Positions 6,719-15,532 of a DNA stretch of 64,000 nucleotides are shown piece by piece. Position numbers and translations under genes: made by a program. The first letter of the stretch is position 1. Each line of letters opens with the position of its first letter. The DNA lies in the NCBI GenBank assembly GCA_022360315.1, contig JAKSDA010000293.1:1-64000 (forward strand), written 5' to 3'. The DNA is from Pseudomonadota bacterium (GTDB lineage Bacteria; Myxococcota_A; Polyangia; Haliangiales; Haliangiaceae). The notes beneath the pieces are model-generated. The model did not search any database. It was given only the letters and a program-made list of their open reading frames with translations, and was not told where the DNA came from.

Positions 6719-8626
6719 ATGCAAGAGACCAGGGTTGGCCGGTATCGCATTACAGCGAAACTCGGCGAGGGTGGCATGGGGGTTGTGTACAGAGCGGAGC
6801 ACGAAACTCTTGAGACGCCGGCAGTGGTCAAGGTGTTGCACGAGCATCTCTCACACAGAGCGGACGTCGCGAAGCGCTTCGAGAATGAGGCGAAAGCTGC
6901 TTCGCGTATTGGTCACCCTGGAATTGTCAAGGTCATGGATGTGGGCTGGCTGGACAAGCGCATGTTCATCTTGATGGAGTTTCTGCAGGGAGAATCGCTG
7001 TCCGACCGGCTCGAACGAGTCCGTCGCCTGGGCGAAATAACCGCGGTTACCTTTATTGGCCAGGCGGCTCGGGCGTTAGGAGCGGCCCACAAGAAGGGCA
7101 TCATTCATCGCGACCTCAAGCCCGATAACATGTTCCTTGTGCCCGATACTGAAGTAGCGGGGGGCGAGCGCATCAAGCTACTCGATTTCGGCATTGCCAA
7201 GCTCATGGAGGAGAAAAACTTCTCCACCCACAGTGGCGCTCTTTTGGGGACGCCGCCGTATATGTCTCCAGAGCAATGCAGTGGTGCGGGCCAGGTTGAT
7301 CTGCGCAGCGATCTCTATTCGCTCGGAGTGATTCTGTTCGAGATGCTGTGTGGTCGGCGACCATTCACGGGCAGGGGGTATGGCGACTATATCGCTGCGC
7401 ATTTGACGAGAAACCCGCCATCGGTACGCGAGTTCAATCCCGAAGTATCTGAGAGTGTGGCGCGGATCGTGGCCCAGCTTTTGGTCAAGGATCGTGACAA
7501 ACGGTATGCGACGACGGGTGAACTCATGGAGGCGTTAAACGCAGCCGGCGTGTCGCGACCCAGCACGGACGACTGGTCAGAGATCCGGGCGAGAAACATA
7601 CAGGTTCAGGCAAACCCGCAGGAGACCACGCAAGGCATCAACGGCGGCCCCCGCTCTGAGCTAGATGACACAGTTCCCGAAGACGGGGCACCAAATACGG
7701 ACAGAGGCATGCAAGCTGGTTCAACGCCGACGACCGTGCCAAACCGCGCAAGACCGGGCGCCAAAAAAGGGCCGATTCCAGGCGATGGCCGCGCCGCGCC
7801 GAATCAATCGCTGGGCATTGTGCATACAGCGCTAGAGGATGTGGCACCAATGCGCTTCGTGGGCTTGACCGGAGGCACGTTTACGATGGGCAGCCCAAAG
7901 GACGAGAAAGGTCGCGATGACGACGAGACGGAGCACGAAGTGACCGTTTCGGGGTTCGAGATCGCGGAAGCAGTGGTGACTCAGAAGCAGTGGAAGGCGG
8001 TGATGGGCACTGACCCGAGCTACAAGTTTGAGAACAGCGGAAACACCGATGAGCACCCAGTGCAGGAAATAAGCTGGTATGACGCGATCGAGTTTGTGAA
8101 CAAGCTATCGCGGCGAGAACGGCTGCCGGAGTGTTATGAAGTGAAAGGAAGCACAGTGAAGCTGCGGGAGTCGTGTACAGGCTATCGCTTACCCACCGAG
8201 GCCGAGTGGGAATACGCTTGCCGGGCAGGCAGTCAGACGATGTACGGCCAGGGCGTGGATGCGTTAGCTCTGAGCGAGTATGCCCGGTATGGCGAAAGCT
8301 GGAACAAAGGGACTGTGCCGGTAAAACGCTTGAAGCCGAATGCATGGGGCCTATACGGCATGCATGGCAATGTTTGGGAATGGGTATGGGACTGGTACGC
8401 GCCATATCCAGATGGTGCACAGACAGATCCACATGGACCCACGGACGACAACGCGCCATCCGTGCAGATCGGTAACAATCAGGAGAAGATACGCGTGCTG
8501 CGTGGGGGCGCCTTCTTCCTCAGGGCCGAGAACATGCGCTGTGCGTACCGGTACGGGTTCTGGCCCGGGTTCCGGATCTGGTACAACGGCCTGCGGGTCG
8601 TGCGTTGTGCTCGCCGCCAGCCTTGA
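6719..8626 (+). CDS. Ser/Thr protein kinase fused to formylglycine-synthase-like (FGS/SUMF1) domain
   Basis: A 635-residue cytosolic fusion. Residues ~8-270 are a complete Hanks-type kinase: GEGGMG loop at ~15-20, VVK lysine at ~38, HRDLKPDN at ~130-137, DFG at ~156, and GTPPYMSPEQ activation segment. A ~100-residue disordered linker follows. Residues ~378-633 form an FGS/SUMF1-like C-type-lectin fold: GGTFTMGS, VTQKQWKAVMG, HPVQEISWYDA, GYRLPTEAEWEYACRAG, MHGNVWEWVWDWY, RVLRGGAFF and LRVVR. The cysteine pair needed by true formylglycine-generating enzymes is not in place (FFLRAENMRC), so the domain is probably a ligand-binding sensor. The last ~35 residues have an aromatic-rich stretch, YGFWPGFRIWYNG. 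No transmembrane segment is seen. Divergent position next to a ternary conflict operon suggests it is the invader-sensing or signalling arm; this is inference. Confidence 0.9.
   Translation: MQETRVGRYRITAKLGEGGMGVVYRAEHETLETPAVVKVLHEHLSHRADVAKRFENEAKAASRIGHPGIVKVMDVGWLDKRMFILMEFLQGESLSDRLERVRRLGEITAVTFIGQAARALGAAHKKGIIHRDLKPDNMFLVPDTEVAGGERIKLLDFGIAKLMEEKNFSTHSGALLGTPPYMSPEQCSGAGQVDLRSDLYSLGVILFEMLCGRRPFTGRGYGDYIAAHLTRNPPSVREFNPEVSESVARIVAQLLVKDRDKRYATTGELMEALNAAGVSRPSTDDWSEIRARNIQVQANPQETTQGINGGPRSELDDTVPEDGAPNTDRGMQAGSTPTTVPNRARPGAKKGPIPGDGRAAPNQSLGIVHTALEDVAPMRFVGLTGGTFTMGSPKDEKGRDDDETEHEVTVSGFEIAEAVVTQKQWKAVMGTDPSYKFENSGNTDEHPVQEISWYDAIEFVNKLSRRERLPECYEVKGSTVKLRESCTGYRLPTEAEWEYACRAGSQTMYGQGVDALALSEYARYGESWNKGTVPVKRLKPNAWGLYGMHGNVWEWVWDWYAPYPDGAQTDPHGPTDDNAPSVQIGNNQEKIRVLRGGAFFLRAENMRCAYRYGFWPGFRIWYNGLRVVRCARRQP
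8495..8605 (+). other. putative DGR-like variable region at 3-prime end of kinase-FGS gene
   Basis: The segment encodes RVLRGGAFF through GLRVVR, the position where FGS-type targets of diversity-generating retroelements carry their variable repeat. Several codons where adenine-template AAC would be expected are NNC (TTC, CTC, TAC, TTC, TTC, ATC, TAC), giving Phe, Leu, Tyr and Ile in place of Asn. No template repeat or reverse transcriptase gene is visible in this window, so active diversification is only a hypothesis. Confidence 0.4.
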
Positions 8627-9211
8627 TCCATTGAATCATTGGCCCATTGGCCGGGAAAAAGGTGCCCCGCGTAAGGGGGCCGCGCCGAAAATTTGCTGGG
8701 TAGTGGTCATTACGTGACACTATTTTGTCATCATGTAACCAAATTTGGGCTAAGGAAGCCGGTTTTCGCCATCATTCGCCACAATCTGTCACGATGTAAC
8801 CGCGTCCTTGATCATGTATAGCCACGATTTGTCAATTGATGACCAAGTCGTGGCAGGCCAACCAAATGGCCATACGCGTCTTTAGTGAAACGAGCCAACA
8901 TCGCAAACGCACGAGCACTCAGGCTGTGCAGGTCACAAGATTGCCGTGCGACGAGAAACGGCCGGCAGGACGCCCTCGTCGCCGGCACAAACCAGTATGA
9001 TGTTGGCTTCTACATCAGGGTCTCAACTGTGTCACTTTTGTGCTGCCAACAGTCATCCAAAGGCAGCCACTGGCCGCCATTCGCGCCACCTAATCCCAAG
9101 AAATCTAACGATTTTTAACCCCAATCATCCACCCGAGTAATTATCGGGGCCAGCCCAGCAGACCGCTACACTGCTACACCGATAGATCGCTACACCGGCA
9201 TTGCTTGTGGC
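8627..9211. other. intergenic region, mostly non-coding
   Basis: A 585-bp gap between the kinase-FGS stop and the permease stop (convergent). Just after the kinase stop, GGCCcattGGCC and CCCCgcgtaaGGGG can form short stems, which may terminate transcription. Three 22-bp imperfect repeats lie in the centre. Near 9160-9195 the motif CTACAC occurs three times (cgctacactgctacacc and cgctacaccgg). Open frames here (for example at 8885-9118) have no recognisable protein character. Confidence 0.6.
8719..8844. repeat. three 22-bp imperfect direct repeats
   Basis: Copies at 8719-8740, 8780-8801 and 8823-8844 share the pattern ATTTGTCAnnATGTAACC (for example ATTTTGTCATCATGTAACC in the first). Start-to-start spacing is 61 and 43 bp. 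They lie beyond the kinase-FGS gene in a non-coding gap. They could be protein-binding sites, an integration or mutagenic-homing landmark, or decayed repeat units; the sequence does not decide. Confidence 0.6.
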
Positions 9212-10062
9212 TCAGGATTCGCGTCCTTTGTGGCGCGGGTCGAAGCGGTCGCGCAGTCCATCGCCGAGCAGGTTGGCGCCGAGCACCACGGTCATGATGG
9301 CAGCGCCGGGAATGATGGCAAAATACTCGTAGCCGGGTTTCCACATGAATGTGGTTCCCTGGTCGAGCAGAGCGCCCCAGGTATAATCGACCTGGGGGCC
9401 GAGGCCGAGAAACGACAGCGATGCCTCGACCAGGATGACGCTGCCGAAGCCGAAGGTCATTTGAACCATGATCGGCGAGAGCAGGTTGGGAATGATGTGC
9501 CGGCGCATGATCAGCCATGAACTGGCGCCGATGCACTGGGCGGCCATAACGTAGTCGCGTTCGCGCAATGTGAGCACCTGGCCGCGTGCCACTCGGGCAT
9601 AGCCAACCCAGCCGTTGATGGCCAGGGCGAGGATAAGCACGCCCACGCCGGGCCGGGCGACCGTCGCCACGATGGCGATGTTGAGCAGAATGCCGGGAAA
9701 CGCCATCAGAATATCGACCACGCGCATGATGATCTCGTCGACGATACCGCCGAAATAGCCCGAGATCACACCGAGCACAACGCCGACGAACGCGCACAGA
9801 AACACCACGCTAGCACTGATGATCAGAGCGACGCGCGCGCCGTGGAGCAGTTGCGAGAGCGCATCTCTGCCGTGTTGATCAGTGCCCAGCCAATGCTGAA
9901 CCGAAGGGGATGCAAAGCTCTGCTCCAGGATCATTTCGACCGGTGAGTACGGAGCAACGAGCGGGCCAAAGAGACCGGCCAGGACAAACACCAGCAGCAT
10001 GACTGCACCGACGTACGCACTGGGCGAGAGGCCGAGTTTGGCCAGAGCATTGCGGGGTTTGC

Positions 10063-10066
<4 letters not shown>
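9212..10066 (-). CDS. ABC transporter permease, DppC/OppC family
   Basis: Inner-membrane permease subunit of a peptide/nickel-type ABC importer, 284 residues. An N-terminal OppC-type transmembrane segment is followed by FGPLVAPYSP, the HWLGTDQHGRD motif typical of DppC/OppC proteins, and the EAA-loop region GASSWLIMRRHIIPNLLSP, which contacts the ATPase. About six membrane segments are present. The start overlaps the stop of the DppB-like gene by 4 bases (ATGA), so the two are translationally coupled. No substrate-binding protein or ATP-binding subunit lies in the window, so they must be encoded elsewhere. The substrate cannot be read from sequence. Confidence 0.93.
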
Positions 10067-11001
<935 letters not shown>

Positions 11002-11095
11002 GACGCGACGGAGCGCAGCCTACCACCGCCGACCGGATGATCTGACCAATCCTCCAAGAATTTCATGCAGCATCGGTATCGACGTCAGCCATCGG

Positions 11096-11388
11096 CATCG
11101 GGCCCGAGCCCATCTGTTTTCTCACCCGCGGCCGAAACATCGGGCCCGAGCCCATCTGTTTTCTCACCCGCGGCCGAAACATCGGGCCCGAACCCACCTG
11201 TTTTCCTACTCGCGGCCGAAACATCGGGCCCGAACCCACCTGTTTCCTACTCGCGGCCGAAACCATCTGGCCCGAGCCCATCTGCTTTCCTGCTCGCGGC
11301 CGAAACATCTGACCCGAGCCTATCTGCTTTCCTACTCGCGGCCGAAACACCTGGCCCGAGCCCACCTGCCTTCCGACTCCGTACCAAC
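11096..11388. repeat. 42-bp minisatellite, about seven tandem copies
   Basis: Units begin CATCGGGCCCGAGCCCATCT and end CTCGCGGCCGAAA. Copies start at 11096, 11138, 11180, 11222, 11263, 11306 and 11348. Copy 4 is 41 bp and copy 5 is 43 bp, so the net frame is restored across the array; the last copy is degenerate. Because 42 is a multiple of three, long open frames run through it on both strands (14-residue units such as AAETSGPSPSVFSP). None has a start, ribosome site or context that argues for a gene. The array fills most of the 11002-11594 gap between the DppB-like gene and apaG; the rest of that gap shows nothing else. Confidence 0.9.
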
Positions 11389-11594
11389 CCATTGATCCTC
11401 GGCATCGGTTTCGCCATCGGCATCGGCCATCGGTCTCGGTGCTCAATCCCGGCAATCGGCTCCAGCATCGCCGGCCCTGACCGATTGGCTCGCGGCCCGC
11501 GCGCGCGCACCCTGGTTGAAGTCATCGCCATGATGCAAACCGCCACTGATCGACACCAACTCGCGCGACGTGGCTGGGCATCGCGGGCGTCAAT

Positions 11595-12035
11595 TCAGTT
11601 GATCACGCGGTCAGCCGTATGATGCGGAGACGCCAGGGTGAACGGTGCGATCTCTGCGTCGAACATCGAGCCGTCGTCGCGAAACATCTGGTAGGTGCCG
11701 TGCATGGTGCCGAGCGGAGTTTCCAGGGCGCATCCCGAGGTGTACTCGAAACTCTGCCCCGGCTCGAGACGAGGCTGCTGGCCGACCACGCCGTCGCCCT
11801 TGACTTCATCAACCACACCACGACCATCCGTGATGATCCAGTGGCGGGTGCGCAGCTGGGCCGGCTCAGTGCCCTCGTTGCGGATCGTCACCGTGTAGGC
11901 AAAGACATAACGCTCATCGTCGGGCTCGGATTGATCCGGCAAATATACCGACTCCACTGTAACGCGGATTCCCTCGGTTACAGCGTTGGACGTGGGTTCG
12001 GATACTTTGATGCTCACCAGTGGACTGTGCCGCAC
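11595..12035 (-). CDS. apaG: ApaG (DUF525) protein
   Basis: 146-residue ApaG family protein, an immunoglobulin-like beta-sandwich domain. Diagnostic segments are present: FAYTVTIRNEG, AQLRTRHWIITDGRG, the glycine-rich VVDEVKGDGVVGQQPRLEPG and FEYTSGCALETPLGTMHGTY, the family signature. It is full length with only a slightly longer N-terminus (about 20 residues before the first strand). The family is linked to magnesium/cobalt resistance and phosphate-containing ligands, but the biochemical role is unsettled. It is monocistronic on the minus strand; upstream lies a short tandem repeat and the symporter gene. Confidence 0.96.
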   Translation of the reverse strand: MRHSPLVSIKVSEPTSNAVTEGIRVTVESVYLPDQSEPDDERYVFAYTVTIRNEGTEPAQLRTRHWIITDGRGVVDEVKGDGVVGQQPRLEPGQSFEYTSGCALETPLGTMHGTYQMFRDDGSMFDAEIAPFTLASPHHTADRVIN

Positions 12036-12075
12036 AGGCCCCGGCAGTGCAAGTTTCCAGGATTAGTGCCTGGCT

Positions 12076-12115
12076 CCCGCAAGCAGTGCCCGCCGCCCGC
12101 AATCAGTGCCCGCCG
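12076..12115. repeat. 20-bp tandem direct repeat (two copies)
   Basis: CCCGCAAGCAGTGCCCGCCG at 12076-12095 is followed at once by a copy differing at one base (12096-12115). A weaker related copy precedes it (attagtgcctggctc). It sits between the symporter stop and apaG start, so it could form part of the apaG promoter region or a local slippage product. Confidence 0.7.
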
Positions 12116-12130
12116 CGTGATTCACACCCC

Positions 12131-13612
12131 TTAGACGTCGCCACGGGCCACGTTGAGAAACCGCTGGTCGCCAGCCGGCCCCGGCGCCGACCCCGACAGA
12201 GACAGCGCCACCACCAGCACTCCGTTGGCCAAGAGGCCGTAGAGACCGGCGTGAATGGGAAAAAACCGATGTCCGGGAAACAAGATAAAATACACCGTGA
12301 CTGCGGCTCCGGCCAGCATGCCGATAAGTACTGCCTTTCCAGTGGCACGCCGCCAGTACAGAGCCGCGATCACCGCGGGCGCAAACTGAACCACAGCGCC
12401 GTACGCCGACAAAAGTAGCTGGACCAAACTGCCCTGATACAGCACCGCAACCCCATACGACAAGAGCATGATCAGAACCACTGTCGCCCGGATCAAACGC
12501 CGCTCTTGCTCGGGGTCGAAACGTCGATCCCCGGCCCGGACCAGGCCGTCTCTCACTGCAATCGAGGCCGCTGCATGGGCCATGGCGTCGCCCGACGACA
12601 TCGACGCAGCCAGTGCCCCGGCACAAAATAAACCGACCAAAAGCGCCGGTATCTCCATGTTCATCAGCATGTGGGGCAAAATCTGATCGGCGCGCTCGGG
12701 ACCGGGCTGGAAAAAAATTCCCGCAAAGCCGATCAAAAACAACGGCACCAGGAAAATCTGAAAAGTCGGATACAAGACAACGGTACGCCGAATGGTCGCC
12801 ACATCGCGCGCTGTAAACGCCTTCATGAAGAGATGCGGCCAGACCGAAAATCCGACGATCGAAACAACGATGGCCGATGAGTATTCGCCCCAGTGCCAGG
12901 GCTGACCACTGCTGGTCAATCCCGGCGCGAGCAGCATCTCGGGCTTTTGCTCGGCAATTTGCTCGAACATCGGCCCGACACCACCGTAAAGACGATAGGG
13001 CAAATACAATCCCAGCCCCCACGCCAGGATCATCATGAAGATGCCCTGAAACGTGTTGGTCCAGCCGACACCGAGTACACCGCTCCGCAATACATAGATC
13101 ATGACCACGGTATAAACCAGCGCAGCACCGGCCCACTCGGGAATGGCACCGCGGGTCGCCGAGGACAAAATGTAGCCCGATCCCTTCATCTGAAGGGCCA
13201 AATACGGCACAAATGCCACAACGCTGATCAGCGCCATCAGTCCGGCAATGGGCCGAAGACCGAACCGCTCGGCAACCATTTCAGCCTGGGTGACAAATCC
13301 GTATTCGCGCCCCACCCGCGCAGCGCGAACCCCCAGAAAATAAAATGGCGTGAATCCCAGCGCACCGTAGCCCAATATGTAAAACGCCGCCGCGCCCTTG
13401 GAGTAGGCCCAGCCCGGCGCACCGAGAAAGGCAAATGCGCTGAATATGGTGGCGCCGGTGATGAAATACATGAGCATCAAGCCGAGCGTCCGATCACCGG
13501 CAACATAGCCCTCGGCTGTGCCGCTGGCTTTCCGACCCGGCAAAATGCCCAGGACTAGGCACGTGCTCAGATAGACCAGCGATACGGCTACAACAACCCA
13601 GGATTCAGGCAC
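12131..13612 (-). CDS. sodium:solute symporter (SSS family)
   Basis: 493-residue integral membrane transporter with about 13 hydrophobic segments. The early region GRKASGTAEGYVAGDRTLGL and TGATIFSAFAFLGAPGWAY is characteristic of SSS-family proteins, as are GVGWTNTFQGIFMMILAWGL and the ALAASMSSGDAMAHAAASIAV segment containing the Na-site serines. It uses a GTG start immediately after the TGA of the small upstream gene, with no gap, so the two are translationally coupled. Closest functional classes are pantothenate/solute symporters of the PanF/YhjB type; the substrate is unknown. Confidence 0.93.
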   Translation of the reverse strand: MPESWVVVAVSLVYLSTCLVLGILPGRKASGTAEGYVAGDRTLGLMLMYFITGATIFSAFAFLGAPGWAYSKGAAAFYILGYGALGFTPFYFLGVRAARVGREYGFVTQAEMVAERFGLRPIAGLMALISVVAFVPYLALQMKGSGYILSSATRGAIPEWAGAALVYTVVMIYVLRSGVLGVGWTNTFQGIFMMILAWGLGLYLPYRLYGGVGPMFEQIAEQKPEMLLAPGLTSSGQPWHWGEYSSAIVVSIVGFSVWPHLFMKAFTARDVATIRRTVVLYPTFQIFLVPLFLIGFAGIFFQPGPERADQILPHMLMNMEIPALLVGLFCAGALAASMSSGDAMAHAAASIAVRDGLVRAGDRRFDPEQERRLIRATVVLIMLLSYGVAVLYQGSLVQLLLSAYGAVVQFAPAVIAALYWRRATGKAVLIGMLAGAAVTVYFILFPGHRFFPIHAGLYGLLANGVLVVALSLSGSAPGPAGDQRFLNVARGDV

Positions 13613-13852
13613 TCAGTCCTCCTCCGAGGCAACAGAATCGCCGAATCGGCCTGCCTCATGCGATGGCGCGCCGGTCACGTGATAGATGAGTAACACGACA
13701 AAGGTCAACACCACCCAGCCCACGACCCAGGCCAGAGAAAACGGCACGCCCAGGACATAGGGCTCGATGCGGTTACCCAGCCAATCGTAGCCAGGCCAGA
13801 TCAGCGCGGCCAGGCATAGAACGACATATGCGGTGAAAAGTAGGTTGCGCAC
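13613..13852 (-). CDS. small membrane protein, DUF3311-like symporter partner
   Basis: 79 residues with two membrane helices: an N-terminal one (LLFTAYVVLCLAALIWPGY) and a second after a short NRIEPYVLGVPFSLAW motif. The NRxxPxxxGxPF pattern is typical of DUF3311 proteins, which sit upstream of SSS symporters. Its stop codon abuts the GTG start of the symporter. Probably an auxiliary subunit or assembly factor; function is not established. Confidence 0.85.
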   Translation of the reverse strand: MRNLLFTAYVVLCLAALIWPGYDWLGNRIEPYVLGVPFSLAWVVGWVVLTFVVLLIYHVTGAPSHEAGRFGDSVASEED

Positions 13853-13919
13853 GGCCGGTCATTGTAGCCCACCCGGCCGGGAAAAACCGGAAGGATGCCC
13901 GCCGACCGCCGCGAACACA

Positions 13920-15314
13920 TCACGTCGATGCGACCCAGTTGCCGTGAAATGTGGCCGGAATATGATGGTCAAAAAACGCCCTCGCAACCGGTCCATCGGG
14001 CAAACGCTGGCCGTCGATGACAGCCAGGAAGCTGGTGTGACTGCGTCCGTCGTAGACCAGCGTCAGCACATAGCCGTCGGTCTCGGACCGGGCGCCAGCA
14101 CGGGGAACAAATACTGGCTCGGACGCGGATTGCAAATCGTCGAACAAATACTCCACCAACTCGCCGGTGTCGACGTCCAGACGACCAATACCACCACCAC
14201 CGTGAATGGTTAGCCACGCATATCGATACTCGCCGGCCTCGACATCGGGATGCAAACGCGGAAACTCGCACGGCACGTCCGATAACTGTGCGCTGTCAAG
14301 TGCACGCCTTTCCGGGTCGATCGTGATACGGTGAAAGGTGCCCGGCGCATAGCCATTGTCGCTGATAAAACCGAGCATCGTATCAAAATTGCGGTAGCGG
14401 ACAATATCGACCACCAGCCGGCCATCTCTCTCGAACGCGTTGGCGTAATGCCATTGAAAAAACGCATCGGTGTGAAAGCGAATGGCCCGATCCAGAGCGT
14501 CGATGGGCGCCGCGATCACCTCGGTACCAAGCCGCGGCGTCCACTCGAAGATGCGATGAAAAGGCCCCATCTGCAACATGGTACGCATAACTCGAATTCG
14601 CACCGGCGACAGCAACAACACCACATGATTGCCGGTAACCATGAAATCGTGAATCATCGGCGCATAGGTCAAGGACAGGCTGCCCACGTGCCGGGCCTGT
14701 CCACTGTCGGGAAGCTCGTAGAGGTCGAGATAGGTCTGTTTGCCGTAACGAAGTCCTATGTTGTACATGGCGCGGCGCGTCGGCACCCGGTGGGGATGGG
14801 CCGAAAACGCGCCCCGAATGATACCGCCGAGGTCGGTCTCACCCAACGTGGCCAGTCCGTCAGGCGCGATCTCGGTCGGTCGCGCGGCCTCCATCAGGGC
14901 AAATAGACGCCCTTGCCACCAGATCACGTTGGTGTTGCCGGTATTCTTGCCCTGACGGCGCTGCGCAACATTCAGCAATCGCTGCGCTGCAGGAGCGCTA
15001 AATCCGTAGATCATTCGCCCCGCAGCACGCTCGTGCACGAGCCCCCGACTCTCGATGATCCGCGCCGCGCCACAGGCCTGACCCGCCTCGAGCCGAACCG
15101 CAGTGATCACACCGTCACCCTCAAACGGATGGCCGTAGCGGCGGCCAAATAGCTCGAATAACCCCGGTCCGTCGCGATAAAGAGTCCCTCGCAACTCAGC
15201 CGGAAGCTCGCCCTCGACTCGCAGTGGCTCAAAACCGTGTTCGTACGGCAAACTCTCTCGATACAACGTATCCCTCGATCTGCCTGCTCGCGATTGAATG
15301 TCTGCCTGGGCCAT
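13920..15314 (-). CDS. carotenoid oxygenase family protein
   Basis: 464-residue seven-bladed propeller dioxygenase of the RPE65/CCD family, which cleaves carotenoid or apocarotenoid double bonds using non-haem Fe(II). The N-terminus has GELPAELRGTLYRDGPGLFE and HPFEGDGVITAV, both family hallmarks. Four iron-binding histidines are visible: in SAHPH (~173), MIHDF (~222), QWHYAN (~289) and FHGNW (~457). The protein is full length and cytosolic, with no signal peptide. It is divergently transcribed from a TetR-type regulator; palindromic sites in the gap between them suggest that the regulator controls both genes. The substrate is unknown; no carotenoid biosynthesis gene is in the window. Confidence 0.95.
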   Translation of the reverse strand: MAQADIQSRAGRSRDTLYRESLPYEHGFEPLRVEGELPAELRGTLYRDGPGLFELFGRRYGHPFEGDGVITAVRLEAGQACGAARIIESRGLVHERAAGRMIYGFSAPAAQRLLNVAQRRQGKNTGNTNVIWWQGRLFALMEAARPTEIAPDGLATLGETDLGGIIRGAFSAHPHRVPTRRAMYNIGLRYGKQTYLDLYELPDSGQARHVGSLSLTYAPMIHDFMVTGNHVVLLLSPVRIRVMRTMLQMGPFHRIFEWTPRLGTEVIAAPIDALDRAIRFHTDAFFQWHYANAFERDGRLVVDIVRYRNFDTMLGFISDNGYAPGTFHRITIDPERRALDSAQLSDVPCEFPRLHPDVEAGEYRYAWLTIHGGGGIGRLDVDTGELVEYLFDDLQSASEPVFVPRAGARSETDGYVLTLVYDGRSHTSFLAVIDGQRLPDGPVARAFFDHHIPATFHGNWVAST

Positions 15315-15446
15315 CAGTTGCCTCGCAATGTCGCATTGCTCGCTTTACGTCGCATACACCGACCACGCGGCCAACCCGCCGATCAAATACCCCATACCTG
15401 TTGACCAGATCGGCCGAACGGGCGACCAGCTGGGGTAGTTTCGACG

Positions 15447-15529
15447 AGTAAGCATCGCTTACTTCGTTCTGTTCATTTCGTTACCACAGCCGATCCTTGA
15501 CCGCAAGCACAAAGTAAGCGACGCTTCCA
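15447..15529. promoter_or_regulatory. two palindromic operator candidates in oxygenase/TetR divergent gap
   Basis: Site 1 (15447-15463) is a perfect 7-3-7 palindrome, AGTAAGCatcGCTTACT. Site 2 (15513-15529) repeats the left half exactly and a degenerate right half, AGTAAGCgacGCTTCCA. Centres are 66 bp apart, and site 2 ends a few bases before the GTG start of the regulator. The arrangement fits autoregulation by the adjacent TetR-family protein and control of the carotenoid oxygenase. Confidence 0.7.
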
Positions 15530-15532
15530 TTT

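Noticed and set aside
8885..9118. 77-codon frame after kinase-FGS, considered as a DGR accessory or template region
   Set aside because: No similarity to reverse transcriptase or Avd, and no copy of the putative variable region was found there.
11096..11388. CRISPR array
   Set aside because: Units are contiguous 42-bp tandem copies without unique spacers, and no cas gene is present.
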